Source: Geomonas paludis (GTDB lineage Bacteria > Desulfobacterota > Desulfuromonadia > Geobacterales > Geobacteraceae). Taken from it: a stretch of 64,000 bases of DNA. A program made the position numbers and the translations under genes. Location: positions 372,001 to 436,000 of the forward strand of contig NZ_BLXY01000002.1 of assembly GCF_014193585.1 (NCBI RefSeq). The letters are read 5' to 3'. Shown piece by piece: positions 40,562 through 49,227 of this stretch. The notes beneath the pieces are model-generated. The model made no database searches. It was not told where the DNA came from and worked only from the letters and a program-made list of their open reading frames with translations. Position 1 is the stretch's first letter. Each line of letters starts with the position of its first letter.

Positions 40562-41853
40562 TGCGCACCTCCGTTGATGTCAGCGGCTACCGCCGATTCC
40601 AGTTCGTTGAGAGCTACCTGCCTTGCGTGCAGGGCGGCGAGGTAACGGTCGCTTACCTCGAAGTACTTCTTCTGCTCCTCGATCACCGCCAGGATGCCGA
40701 CTTCGCCGAGACGGTAGGCCTCCTGGGTCAGCTTCAGGTTTTCGTCGAGCTGGCGCAGGATATCCGAACGGTACAGGGAGAGCACCTTTTCGGCATTGGC
40801 GAGGCTTGCGTGTGCGCTCTCTACCTCTCGCTCCACGCTCACGGCCGCACCCTGTAGCCGGATCTCGGCGCTGGAGCGTTTGGCCCGCGCCTCCTGCTGC
40901 CCGGCCTGATTTCGGTCGAAGACCGGGATCGGCATCGAGAGTTTCAGCCCTATGGTGTAGGACGTTTCCCGCCCCTCGACGCCCCCGATCTCCATGGATG
41001 AAGTGTCGCGGCTCAGCGCGACGCCGGCGGTAAGGTTGGGAATCCCTTCCGCCTCGGCGAGCACGACCTCGGCGTCACTCTTCTGCATAGCTGCATGCAG
41101 CGCCTTCAGGTCGGGACGGCTCTGCATGGCAGCCTGCTTCAGGTCCCCCACCCCCTTTATGCGAACGTCATTGCGGTTCAACGTCCCACCCAAAAGCGGC
41201 GCTGCTGTCGGCGGGAGGGCCATGAGCGCGAACAGTTTCGCCCTGCTGTCCAGCAGGGTTCGCTGCAGCTCGATCAGGTTGGCCTCGCTGCGGACCAGTT
41301 CGACCCGGACCAGGTACATCTCAAGTTCTGGGATGTCTCCCGCCGTCAAGCGATCCGCCGCCACCTGCAGCAGTTGCTTGTTGAGATCGATGGAATGATG
41401 GGCCAGTCCGACCCGCTCCTGGGCGAGCAGCACGTCGCAGTAAGCCGCCTGCACCTGCTCCTTGAGAGCGCGCTCGCGGTCCGCCACCTGCCAGCGGTAG
41501 CCTGCAAGGTCACGCTCCGCCACGGTGCGGCGCTTGAGGCGCTTGTCCCCCAGCAGGAACTCCTGCGAGATACCAACGGAAACGTTGCTGTCGTCGCTGC
41601 TGCCGGTAAGCGCGCCGGTGGCCGCTTCCAGTTCCAGCGTTGGATTGGGGATTACCCCGGCCCGTACTGCGGCGGCGTCAAAGACACCGGCTTCTTTGCG
41701 CAAAGAGACGAGCTCCGGGCTGTTGTCGAGCGCAGCCGCCACGGCCTGCTGCAGTGAAAGTGGCTGCGGCTCCGCCCATACGGGTACGGCTGCCAATAGA
41801 GACAAGGCGACGGCCACGGCTAGGCATGCGCCGCTGAAGGGGTTGGTTGCCAA
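40558..41853 (-). CDS. TolC/CzcC-family outer-membrane efflux protein
   Basis: 431 residues. TTG 41853 is preferred: AGGAGG lies seven bases upstream and a signal peptide ending VPVWA follows at once; the ATG at 41904 is upstream of that ribosome site. Two repeats of the outer-membrane efflux domain, with long helices rich in Ala, Leu and Gln. It forms the exit duct of the RND metal pump. Overlaps the adaptor gene by four bases. Confidence 0.9.
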   Translation of the reverse strand: MATNPFSGACLAVAVALSLLAAVPVWAEPQPLSLQQAVAAALDNSPELVSLRKEAGVFDAAAVRAGVIPNPTLELEAATGALTGSSDDSNVSVGISQEFLLGDKRLKRRTVAERDLAGYRWQVADRERALKEQVQAAYCDVLLAQERVGLAHHSIDLNKQLLQVAADRLTAGDIPELEMYLVRVELVRSEANLIELQRTLLDSRAKLFALMALPPTAAPLLGGTLNRNDVRIKGVGDLKQAAMQSRPDLKALHAAMQKSDAEVVLAEAEGIPNLTAGVALSRDTSSMEIGGVEGRETSYTIGLKLSMPIPVFDRNQAGQQEARAKRSSAEIRLQGAAVSVEREVESAHASLANAEKVLSLYRSDILRQLDENLKLTQEAYRLGEVGILAVIEEQKKYFEVSDRYLAALHARQVALNELESAVAADINGGAQ

Positions 41854-41966
41854 GAAAAACCTCCTGAAAGCAATTGGAAAAGGAAAAGAGATAAGGCAGA
41901 ACACGGCACGACTACGCCGGGAGAACAGGCTCCGGCAAAGGACGTACTACGGCCGTGAAAGGGGTG

Positions 41967-42332
41967 TTACGCGCGTAACTGCGGGGGAACGAACTTGGAG
42001 AGGAAAACTTCGGGTATGAAGGTAAAGCGGTCGAAGGTATGGAGAGCGGCAAAAACAGGATGGTAGTCGAGGGAGAAATGACCGACGCTCAACGAGACGT
42101 GGCAGGCGCAGTCACAGCAGAAGTCACAGTTGTCATGGCCGGCGTCGCCCTGCAAGGGGCAGTCGGGGGTGTCGCAGCCACGGTCGACATGGGAAGCGGC
42201 CTGCATGCAGTCAGCGGCCGTCCCGCAGCCCTCCAGGGCGTGCGCGTTGTCACAGGCGCCGCTCAAAAAGGTGCAGAAAATCACCGCGAGCAGCAGGAAG
42301 GAGCAGAATTTGACGGGGAATGAATTACGCAT
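41967..42332 (-). CDS. Small exported Cys/His-rich protein of the metal-efflux cluster
   Basis: 121 residues from ATG 42332. A signal peptide (SFLLLAVIFCTFLSGACDNAHA) is followed by a stretch with a dozen cysteines, CGTAADC, CDTPDCPLQG and CDFCCDCACH, and a C-terminal LSKFVPPQLRA. Small proteins ending with such a FVPPQ tail commonly stand before czcCBA genes. Probably a periplasmic metal-binding or sensing protein; the family name is uncertain. Promoter boxes TTGACA and TTATCT leave a leader of only a few bases before ATG 42332, so the message could be almost leaderless. Confidence 0.7.
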   Translation of the reverse strand: MRNSFPVKFCSFLLLAVIFCTFLSGACDNAHALEGCGTAADCMQAASHVDRGCDTPDCPLQGDAGHDNCDFCCDCACHVSLSVGHFSLDYHPVFAALHTFDRFTFIPEVFLSKFVPPQLRA

Positions 42333-42342
42333 GCGTTGGTGA

Positions 42343-42371
42343 AGATAACGAATGAATAAAGACAGTGTCAA
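42343..42371 (-). promoter_or_regulatory. Sigma-70-type promoter of the metal-efflux gene cluster
   Basis: On the minus strand TTGACA (42371-42366), a 17-base spacer and TTATCT (42348-42343). Confidence 0.65.
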
Positions 42372-42386
42372 GACAAAAGGGGCGAA

Positions 42387-43139
42387 TTACTCGCCCCTGA
42401 TCTCAGTATCAAGATGCGGCTCATGCAGCTTGACCGGCTTGCCCCGCCTCATCCTCAGGTTGAGCATTTCCACCATGACCGAGAAAGCCATGGCGAAGTA
42501 GATGTACCCCTTGGGGATGTGCATATCGAAGCCCTCCCCGATGAGCGAGACGCCGATCAGGAGCAGGAAGCTGAGAGCCAGCATCTTGATGGTCGGGTGC
42601 TTTTCCACGAAGGCGCTGATCTTGCCGGAGAAGAGCATCATGAAACCAACGGCGATCACCACGGCGGTGACCATGATGAAGAGCTGGCTCGCCATGCCGA
42701 TGGCGGTGATGATGGAGTCGAGCGAGAAGACGATGTCGAGCAGCAGGATCTGCACGATGACCGCGCCGAAGGTGGCGCCGACCTTGGCGGCATGCACCAC
42801 CTCGTCCCCTTCCAGTTTCTCGTGGATTTCCATGGTGCTCTTCCAGATCAGGAAGAGGCCGCCGGAGAGGAGGATGAGGTCGCGGCCGGAGATATCATTG
42901 CCGAAAAGGGTGAACAGCGGCGTGGTGAGCCCCATGAGCCAGGAAAGCGAGAAGAGCAGCGCCACGCGGATGAACATCGCCAGGCCGAGGCCGGTCAGTC
43001 TCGCCCTCTCCTGCTGGGCTGCGGGGAGTTTGCTGGCCTGGATGGAGATGAAGATGATGTTGTCGATGCCGAGCACGATCTCCAGTGCGCTCAGTGTCAC
43101 CAGTGCCATCCAGACCTGCGGGTCGGTAAGCCAGTCCAT
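42387..43139 (-). CDS. TerC-family membrane protein, likely metal (manganese) exporter
   Basis: 250 residues, seven to eight membrane helices. LEIVLGIDNIIFISIQ in helix 1 and DIVFSLDSIITAIGM in the middle carry the paired acidic motif (Asp in GIDN, SLDS) of TerC/YkoY/Alx proteins, several of which are under the manganese riboswitch and export Mn(II). It is transcribed in the same direction as htpX upstream, which has that riboswitch in its leader, 1.2 kb away, so read-through control is possible; a long repeat region (43140-43432) separates them. Confidence 0.85.
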   Translation of the reverse strand: MDWLTDPQVWMALVTLSALEIVLGIDNIIFISIQASKLPAAQQERARLTGLGLAMFIRVALLFSLSWLMGLTTPLFTLFGNDISGRDLILLSGGLFLIWKSTMEIHEKLEGDEVVHAAKVGATFGAVIVQILLLDIVFSLDSIITAIGMASQLFIMVTAVVIAVGFMMLFSGKISAFVEKHPTIKMLALSFLLLIGVSLIGEGFDMHIPKGYIYFAMAFSVMVEMLNLRMRRGKPVKLHEPHLDTEIRGE

Positions 43140-43183
43140 TATGTCTCCTATAGAACCGCGTCCCTGTAAGGGAACGCGGCGTA

Positions 43184-43292
43184 CTGTAGGGGCGAATAAT
43201 CATTCGCCCCCCTTGATCGCGTCATAACCTCTCGCGCCATCGGCACAGGCTAGGGCACCGGCGGCTGGGCAAATAATTATTTGCCCCTACAG
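43184..43292. repeat. Two family-2 palindromes between terC and htpX
   Basis: Standard copy at 43184-43212 and the variant GGGCAAATAATTATTTGCCC at 43267-43292 in which both arms changed together, keeping the palindrome. Confidence 0.8.
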
Positions 43293-43294
43293 GT

Positions 43295-43418
43295 CCCCTC
43301 TCCCCCTGGGAGAGGGTGGCCGCAGGCCGGGTGAGGGGTCTTGCCACATCGTGACAAGTTGCTGGTTGCCCTGCCCTCACCCCGGCCCTCACCCCGGCCC
43401 TCTCCCGGAGGGCGAGGG
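43295..43418. repeat. Family-3 long palindromic repeat
   Basis: Full element: CTCTCCCCCTGGGAGAGGG...GGTGAGGGG and the right half with CCCTCACCCCGGCC present twice in tandem before CTCTCCCGGAGGGCGAGGG. Confidence 0.8.
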
Positions 43419-43432
43419 AGGATGGGACGGTA

Positions 43433-44293
43433 TTACCGCCGCACCGCCATCTGTTCCAGCCGCGCGATGCGCTCCTCCATCGGCGGGTGGGTGGAGAAGA
43501 GCTGCATGACACCGCCACCGGTCAACGGGTTCACGATGAACATGTGCGCCGTTGCGGGCCGAGCCTCCTGCATCGGCAGCGCCTGCGATGCCATGTGCAG
43601 CTTCCTGAGTGCCGAGGCGAGCGCCAGCGGCCGGCCGCAGATCTCGGCGCCGGAGGCGTCGGCCAGGTACTCACGCGAGCGCGACACCGCCATCTGGATC
43701 AGCATGGCGGCGATGGGGGCGATGATGGCCATGGCCAGCGAGCCGACCAGGCCGCCGATACCGCCCCCCTCTTCGTCATCGCCGCGGCCGCCCCCGAGCA
43801 TGGCGCCCCACTGCAGCATGTTGCCGATCATGGAGATGGCGCCGGCGAAGGTGGCGGCGATGGTGCCCACCAGGATGTCGCGGTTTTGCACGTGGGCCAG
43901 TTCGTGCGCCATCACGCCTTCCAATTCCTCGGGGGACAGGATGCGCAGGATCCCTTCCGTGGCGGCGACCGCGGCGTGCTCCGGGTTGCGGCCGGTGGCG
44001 AAGGCGTTGGGGCTGTCGGACGGGATGATGTAGACCTTGGGCATGGGGAGCCCGGCCCGGGCAGCGAGGTTGCGCACCAGGTTGTAGAAGGTGGGGTGGT
44101 CCTGCGGGCCGATCTCCTGTGCGCCGTACATGCGCAGCACGATCTTGTCCGAGAACCAGTAGGAGAAGAAGTTCATCCCGAGGGCGAGGACGAAGGCCAT
44201 CATCATGCCGGACCTCCCCCCGAGGGCCTGCCCCATGGTCACCATGAGGACGGTGAGAAGAGCTAACAGGAAAGTTGTTTTTAGTCTTTGCAT
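43433..44293 (-). CDS. htpX: HtpX membrane metalloprotease (M48)
   Basis: 286 residues. Membrane helices near the N-terminus (about 8-25 and 28-46) and in the middle, with the zinc site HEXXH at 130-134 ([12 protein letters not shown]) and a downstream glutamate in [12 protein letters not shown]. HtpX degrades misfolded or damaged inner-membrane proteins from the cytoplasmic side. Its leader holds a yybP-ykoY riboswitch and promoter, so the gene should be expressed when manganese is high. AGAGGT precedes the ATG. Confidence 0.93.
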   Translation of the reverse strand: MQRLKTTFLLALLTVLMVTMGQALGGRSGMMMAFVLALGMNFFSYWFSDKIVLRMYGAQEIGPQDHPTFYNLVRNLAARAGLPMPKVYIIPSDSPNAFATGRNPEHAAVAATEGILRILSPEELEGVMAHELAHVQNRDILVGTIAATFAGAISMIGNMLQWGAMLGGGRGDDEEGGGIGGLVGSLAMAIIAPIAAMLIQMAVSRSREYLADASGAEICGRPLALASALRKLHMASQALPMQEARPATAHMFIVNPLTGGGVMQLFSTHPPMEERIARLEQMAVRR

Positions 44294-44350
44294 GACATTT
44301 ACCTCTACGAGAGTTGTGTCCCGAAGGACTTGTTTCGGCCGAGGGTAAAT

Positions 44351-44396
44351 AAAAAGACCTTTACCCTCGGCATATAGTTACCAGGATAAAGGTCTT
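44351..44396 (-). terminator. Riboswitch-controlled terminator in the htpX leader
   Basis: On the minus strand AAGACCTTTATCC pairs with GGGTAAAGGTCTT, followed by TTTATTT. The 5' arm is the conserved 3' end of the yybP-ykoY aptamer, so ligand binding and termination exclude each other. The next bases allow a second perfect 12-bp hairpin, GCCGAGGGTAAA with TTTACCCTCGGC (44339-44372). Confidence 0.85.
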
Positions 44397-44493
44397 GTTG
44401 ACAGGTTAACTGTCCCGGCTCCGGGTCTTGCGACCGTATTGACGAAGTCCGGGTCGGCCTTTTTCTGTGGCCGATAACTACTCCCCTTTAACG
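44384..44493 (-). ncRNA. yybP-ykoY (manganese) riboswitch in the htpX leader
   Basis: On the minus strand the leader contains all conserved blocks of this aptamer: AAAGGGGAGTAG at the 5' end (44489-44478), CTTCGTCAATACGG in the middle, a GACCCGGAGCCGGG junction, and CAACAAGACCTTTATCC at the 3' end; AAAGG and CCTTT close the basal stem. This class binds Mn(II) and usually turns on exporters (TerC, MntP) by preventing termination. Here the terminator arm is shared, the on-switch layout. Confidence 0.9.
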
Positions 44494-44499
44494 ATACGA

Positions 44500-44528
44500 A
44501 ATATAAATTCTCCTATCAGAGTTGTCAA
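44500..44528 (-). promoter_or_regulatory. Sigma-70-type promoter of the riboswitch-htpX transcript
   Basis: On the minus strand TTGACA (44528-44523), a 17-base spacer and TATATT (44505-44500). The start would lie around 44493, the first base of the aptamer. Confidence 0.8.
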
Positions 44529-44575
44529 GGGTAATCGGCAACAGCAAAGGCTGAGTCAAAGGCCAAGGATAAACA

Positions 44576-44694
44576 AACAGGGATGAAGGGGATAAAAGGG
44601 ATAAAACCACACCTAAACCCTTATGGGTTAATCCCTGACAGGTTTTAGCCGTTATCCTTTTTATCCCCTTTATCCCTGTTAAACGGTTTAGGGT
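44576..44694. repeat. Inverted repeat of CAGGGATAAAGGGGATAAA type
   Basis: Arms AACAGGGATGAAGGGGATAA and TTATCCCCTTTATCCCTGTT, extended inward to about 40 bases per arm with a few mismatches. Between the htpX promoter and the binding-protein terminator; the remainder of this 455-base region is the riboswitch unit. Confidence 0.75.
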
Positions 44695-44729
44695 TAAAAA
44701 AAACGGCCCCTGCCGAAACAGGGGCCGTC
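44695..44729 (-). terminator. Rho-independent terminator of the liv-type binding protein gene
   Basis: On the minus strand GACGGCCCCTG and CAGGGGCCGTT around TTTCGG, followed by a run of T residues. Confidence 0.85.
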
Positions 44730-44748
44730 GGTACTGCGTTTTCAGGCA

Positions 44749-45942
44749 TTAGTCCATCTTGACGGGTACTTTTGCCTTGAGGACGAACTTGCCGTCCTTC
44801 ACAACCAGCAGGGACAGCGGGCTCTTGATCGGCTCGCGGTTGGCCTGCATGCTGATGGTGCCGGAAACGCCTTCGAACTTCTTGGTCTGTGCCAGAGCGG
44901 TTTTGAAGACCTTCGGGTCCACGCTGTTAGCGCGCTTCATAGCGTCGGCCAGCAGCATCACAGCGTCGTAGCCCTGGGCGTCGAACAGGCCCGGGAGCTC
45001 GCCGTTGTGCTTGGCTTTGAAGGACTCGATGAACTTGGCCGTAGCCGGGGCTGCCTGCTCGGTGGAGAAGCCCAGAGCGGACATGGAGCCCTCGACGGCC
45101 GGGCCGCCCAGTTCGATGAATTTCGGGGAGAACAGGCCGTCGCCGCCGAACATCGGAGCCTTCAGACCCTGCTTGCGGGCCTCTTTCATGATGAGAGCGC
45201 CTTCGGTGTAGTAACCGGAGAACAGGATGACGTCCGGCTTCTTCGCCTTGATGTTGGTGATCTGAGCAGAGAAGTCCTTGTCGCCGTCTTTGACTTTCTC
45301 GTCAGCAACGATCTTGATGGACGGAACCTTGGCGGCTGCGTCGCGGAAGGTCTGGGACAGACCGACGGAGTAGTCGTTGTTGTCGGAGGTGATGATGGCG
45401 ACTTTCTTGAAGCCGAGGTCTTTCGCGAAGTACTCGATGCAGGCGGGAATCGCGATGGAGTCGAGCAGGGTGTCGCGGAAGATGAAGTCGCCCACTTCGA
45501 CGACGCCCGGGCCGGTTGCGCCTGCGGAGAGGAGCACGACGCCGGCTTTCTGAGCGATCGGAGCGGCAACCTTGGTGATGCCGGTGGTCGGGTCGCCAAC
45601 GATGGCGGTGACATTGTCACGGGAGATGAACTTCTGGGTAACGGAAGCACCTTCCTGCTTGTCGCCGCGGTTGTCGGCTTCGACGATCTCGATCTTCTTG
45701 CCCTGGACGCCGCCGGCTGCGTTGATCTCGTCGGCAGCCATTTTCATGCCTTCGAGGGTCGGCTTGCCGAACATGGCCACGTCGCCGGTGAGGGCGCCGA
45801 GGAAGCCGATTTTGATGGTGTCGCCGGCGGGTTTCGCCGCCTCGGCGCCAGGGGCCGGGGCCTCTTCTTTCTTCTTGCAGCCGAATGCACCGACTGCGAG
45901 CATTGCTACGAGCAGCAGCGCGCTGATCTTCTTAAAGCTCAT
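44749..45942 (-). CDS. livK: Branched-chain amino acid ABC transporter, substrate-binding lipoprotein
   Basis: 397 residues. Start ATG 45942 after AAGGAGG; a lipobox (GAFGC) follows a 25-residue signal peptide, so it is a periplasm-facing lipoprotein. Mature sequence is a type I periplasmic binding protein of the LivJ/LivK group: IKIGFLGALTGDVAMFGKPT, GMKMAADEINAAGGVQGKKI, VGDPTTGITKVAAPIAQKAG. It probably serves LivHMGF encoded 9.4 kb away on the same strand; the metal-efflux and htpX genes lie in between. The amino acid it binds is not decided. Confidence 0.88.
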   Translation of the reverse strand: MSFKKISALLLVAMLAVGAFGCKKKEEAPAPGAEAAKPAGDTIKIGFLGALTGDVAMFGKPTLEGMKMAADEINAAGGVQGKKIEIVEADNRGDKQEGASVTQKFISRDNVTAIVGDPTTGITKVAAPIAQKAGVVLLSAGATGPGVVEVGDFIFRDTLLDSIAIPACIEYFAKDLGFKKVAIITSDNNDYSVGLSQTFRDAAAKVPSIKIVADEKVKDGDKDFSAQITNIKAKKPDVILFSGYYTEGALIMKEARKQGLKAPMFGGDGLFSPKFIELGGPAVEGSMSALGFSTEQAAPATAKFIESFKAKHNGELPGLFDAQGYDAVMLLADAMKRANSVDPKVFKTALAQTKKFEGVSGTISMQANREPIKSPLSLLVVKDGKFVLKAKVPVKMD

Positions 45943-46003
45943 GCAGACTACCTCCTTGGGTTGATTAATCACATTGTTAGGTCCAGCTTCAGTACGTCAA
46001 CAG

Positions 46004-46031
46004 ATTCTAATTGTCACTACTCGATTGTCAA
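46004..46031 (-). promoter_or_regulatory. Sigma-70-type promoter of the liv-type binding protein gene
   Basis: On the minus strand TTGACA (46031-46026), a 16-base spacer and TAGAAT (46009-46004). Confidence 0.55.
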
Positions 46032-46048
46032 GACAGTGGCACTGAATT

Positions 46049-46086
46049 CCTCCTCTCCGGCTCTGGTTGAACCGGAGAGGAGGAAG
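46049..46086 (-). terminator. Hairpin after the porin gene
   Basis: CTTCCTCCTCTCCGG and CCGGAGAGGAGGAA around a short loop, eight bases after the stop codon. A strong 13-bp stem without a proper T-run; termination or mRNA protection. Confidence 0.5.
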
Positions 46087-46094
46087 TATCTGTC

Positions 46095-47414
46095 TTAGAA
46101 GTTGTACTTCACAATGAGTTTCACGTCGTACGGGTCGTCTGCGTCGAGCGCCTTGAAGTAGTCGCCGAGGAAGAGGTAGCCGGCACGTGCGCCAAGGGTC
46201 ACGTTAGCGGTGAGCTTGTAGTAAGCTTCCGCGTTGATCTCGGTGCCGAGGTAGTCGCTGCCAGCCTGGGTCTTGTCTTCAGCAACAGCGGCGAAACCGG
46301 CGTTGACGCTGCCGGATACCTTGTCGTTGAAGGTGTAGTCGTAGCCAAGAGCAGCCATTGCCACACCGCGGCCGCCGTTGTTCACGTCGTAGATGATGGC
46401 GTTGTCGATGGAGGTGGCGTACTTGTCGCGGCCGAGCATGATCATCTCGGCATCGTAGAACTGGCCGCCTTCGGTGCCGCCCGGGCCGTTTGCGACGTAG
46501 AACGCCTTGTCGCCGCCGGTCACGTAGAGGAATTCGGAGCGCAGCGTGCCGCCAGCCAGCGGCATCTTGGCGCCGACGTTGACAGCGTAGCCCTTAGCAT
46601 CGACATTGGCTGCCCAATCGCCGAACTGCTTCAGGAAGAAGCCGCTCAGAGCGACCGGACCGACGTTGGCGGCAGCATTGACGCCCAGGTTGTGAATCTT
46701 AACGTGGTTGGCAACAACATCGCTGCCGGAGTTGTTGGTGGAGTTGTCCTTGATGTAGTAGTAAGCAGCGCCGAGGCTCAGGTCCTTGGACACGTTGTAC
46801 TTGGCATCGAGGGAGAACATGTCGTTAGTGGCGTGCCCCAGGCGGGTGTAATCCTGCTGGCGTCCATCTGTAGGGTCGACGGTGTCAGCATCCTTAGTGG
46901 CATCGTTGAAGCGGAAGAAGCCCGCGGAAACACTGGCCTTGTTGTACTCGTGGGAAAGGAGGACACCAGCCATGTCGCCGTCGAACACAACGCCTTTGAA
47001 GGAGTCATTGTAGGGCATCATACCGATTTTGGTGTTGAGGATGGGGTAGTTCAGGTCGAGGTAGAGGTGCTTGGTTTCCATGTTGACGGAGTCGGCACCG
47101 ATAGCGCCACCCTGGCCACGGCCAACACTGTAGGAACCGTTGCCCCAGAAGTTGTAGTCGAACTCGAACTTGGTGACCAGTTTGACGTGGTCGTCAGCTT
47201 TTGCGGTGTAACCAAGGCGCACACGCTGTACGAAGTAGTTCGCATTGGGGGCATCCTTCTGTAAAACACCGCTGGAAGCGAAGTTGCCAGCGTCGAAGAA
47301 CGTGGTGAATGCGCCGTTGAACTGGTTCTCGAGAGCGAGAGCGGAGCCTGCGGATGCTGCGGTGAGTGCGGTTGCGATGGCTACTACTAACAGCTTCTTG
47401 TTGCTTTTTTTCAT
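46095..47414 (-). CDS. Outer-membrane porin
   Basis: 439 residues. Signal peptide with AxA cleavage near residue 27 (SAGSALALE), then a beta-barrel pattern of alternating strands to a final strand VKLIVKYNF ending in phenylalanine, as porins do. Strands such as HVKLVTKFEFDYNFWGNG, SVSAGFFRFNDA and GSVNAGFAAVAEDK are clear. Placed between two amino-acid uptake systems, it may let their substrates cross the outer membrane; that is inference from position. SD GAGGAGG precedes the ATG. The exact porin family is not determined. Confidence 0.8.
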   Translation of the reverse strand: MKKSNKKLLVVAIATALTAASAGSALALENQFNGAFTTFFDAGNFASSGVLQKDAPNANYFVQRVRLGYTAKADDHVKLVTKFEFDYNFWGNGSYSVGRGQGGAIGADSVNMETKHLYLDLNYPILNTKIGMMPYNDSFKGVVFDGDMAGVLLSHEYNKASVSAGFFRFNDATKDADTVDPTDGRQQDYTRLGHATNDMFSLDAKYNVSKDLSLGAAYYYIKDNSTNNSGSDVVANHVKIHNLGVNAAANVGPVALSGFFLKQFGDWAANVDAKGYAVNVGAKMPLAGGTLRSEFLYVTGGDKAFYVANGPGGTEGGQFYDAEMIMLGRDKYATSIDNAIIYDVNNGGRGVAMAALGYDYTFNDKVSGSVNAGFAAVAEDKTQAGSDYLGTEINAEAYYKLTANVTLGARAGYLFLGDYFKALDADDPYDVKLIVKYNF

Positions 47415-47538
47415 ACTGCCTCCTCGTTGTGTAGTAATTGCATTACAGCTTTTTGTACAACTGTGTTGCCAGGCTAAACTGAGAAGAAACCTGTCCCCCC
47501 TTTCCTTTTATTAAATAAACAGATTGCAGATACAGAAC

Positions 47539-47562
47539 TGGCCCCTGCTGACGCAGGGGCCA
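47539..47562 (-). terminator. Hairpin after the polar amino-acid ABC genes
   Basis: TGGCCCCTGC and GCAGGGGCCA, eight bases after the stop codon of the ATPase gene; weak T-rich continuation. Confidence 0.55.
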
Positions 47563-47570
47563 GCAATGAA

Positions 47571-48293
<723 letters not shown>

Positions 48294-48303
48294 TTTCCTG
48301 CGG

Positions 48304-49089
48304 CTATTTGTTGACACTGACACGCTCCTCCATTACGCCGATGATCTTCGAGAAGAACAAGGTGATGATCAGGTAGATCAGCGCGATGACCGTGTAGGTC
48401 TCAAAATAGGTGAAGGACTCGGAGGCGTACTCGCGGCCGCGGCGCAAAAGGTCGGCGACCGCGATGATGGAGACCAGCGAAGAATCCTTCAAGAGGGCGA
48501 TGAATTCGTTGCCCACCGGCGGGAGAATCACCTTCACCGCCTGGGGGAGGATGACGTGGATCATGGTCTGGCGACCGTTCATCCCCAGGGAGAGGGCTGC
48601 CTCACGCTGTCCCTTGGCGATCGACTCGATCCCGGCGCGTACCACCTCGCCCATGTAGGCGCCGTAGCATACAGCCATGGCGATGATGGCGGAAAGGATG
48701 GCCGGGACCTTCACGATGGTGCCCAGTGCGTAGTAGATGTAGAAGATCTGCACCAGGAGCGGGATGCCGCGGATGACCTCGACGTAGAGGGAGGCAACGC
48801 CGTTGAAGAAGCGGTTCTTGGAGATACGGCCCAGGCCGGTGATGAGGCCGATGACGATGGCCAGCAGTATCGCCCCGAGGGTCACCTGGAAGGTTACCGC
48901 GATGCCGTCGGGAACGAACTTGATAATGTTGAGGTACGGGTCCGGCTTGCTCCAGACCAGGTAGGCAATGGTGCCGATGGCGCCAAAGAACGCTATGCGC
49001 CAGGCGGTAAAGAGGCCGCGGTCGCTTTTACGGGGGATGGCGGCGCCGTCCCCTACATCGATGATCTGCTTTTTTGCTTCAGTACTCAT
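48304..49089 (-). CDS. Polar amino-acid ABC transporter, permease
   Basis: 261 residues with an unusually long N-terminal part (about 40 residues before the first helix) and five to six membrane helices. [27 protein letters not shown] and [23 protein letters not shown] (the EAA coupling loop) are the HisM/GlnP signature. It is probably a homodimer channel, since only one permease gene is present. It lies 138 bases after the binding-protein gene, from which a strong hairpin separates it. Confidence 0.92.
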   Translation of the reverse strand: MSTEAKKQIIDVGDGAAIPRKSDRGLFTAWRIAFFGAIGTIAYLVWSKPDPYLNIIKFVPDGIAVTFQVTLGAILLAIVIGLITGLGRISKNRFFNGVASLYVEVIRGIPLLVQIFYIYYALGTIVKVPAILSAIIAMAVCYGAYMGEVVRAGIESIAKGQREAALSLGMNGRQTMIHVILPQAVKVILPPVGNEFIALLKDSSLVSIIAVADLLRRGREYASESFTYFETYTVIALIYLIITLFFSKIIGVMEERVSVNK

Positions 49090-49163
49090 GCTTTCTTGTG
49101 ACCGCCCCGGGCCGGTGTACCGGCTTTTGTTGATGCGCTGCTGTGCTGCTGTTTCTGTTACAG

Positions 49164-49221
49164 AAAGCTCCTGCAGAATCGGTTACTACCGTCGGGTAGC
49201 GTTCCATTCTGCAGGAGCTTT
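49164..49221 (-). terminator. Intercistronic hairpin between binding protein and permease genes
   Basis: AAAGCTCCTGCAGAAT and ATTCTGCAGGAGCTTT form a perfect 16-bp stem with a smaller inner stem. As in other amino-acid ABC operons it may reduce expression of the downstream genes relative to the abundant binding protein. Confidence 0.65.
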
Positions 49222-49227
49222 GGGTTG

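Noticed and set aside
44401-44470. tRNA-like structure in the leader of htpX
   Set aside because: The sequence fits the yybP-ykoY aptamer block by block and lacks the tRNA T-loop.
47455-47471. Possible sigma-54 box TGGCAACACAGTTGTA upstream of the porin gene
   Set aside because: The -12 element lacks the GC pair (TTGTA instead of TTGCA), so it does not meet the consensus.
48294-48323. Earlier GTG start for the polar amino-acid ATPase
   Set aside because: It adds ten residues without family similarity and overlaps the permease gene; kept only as an alternative.
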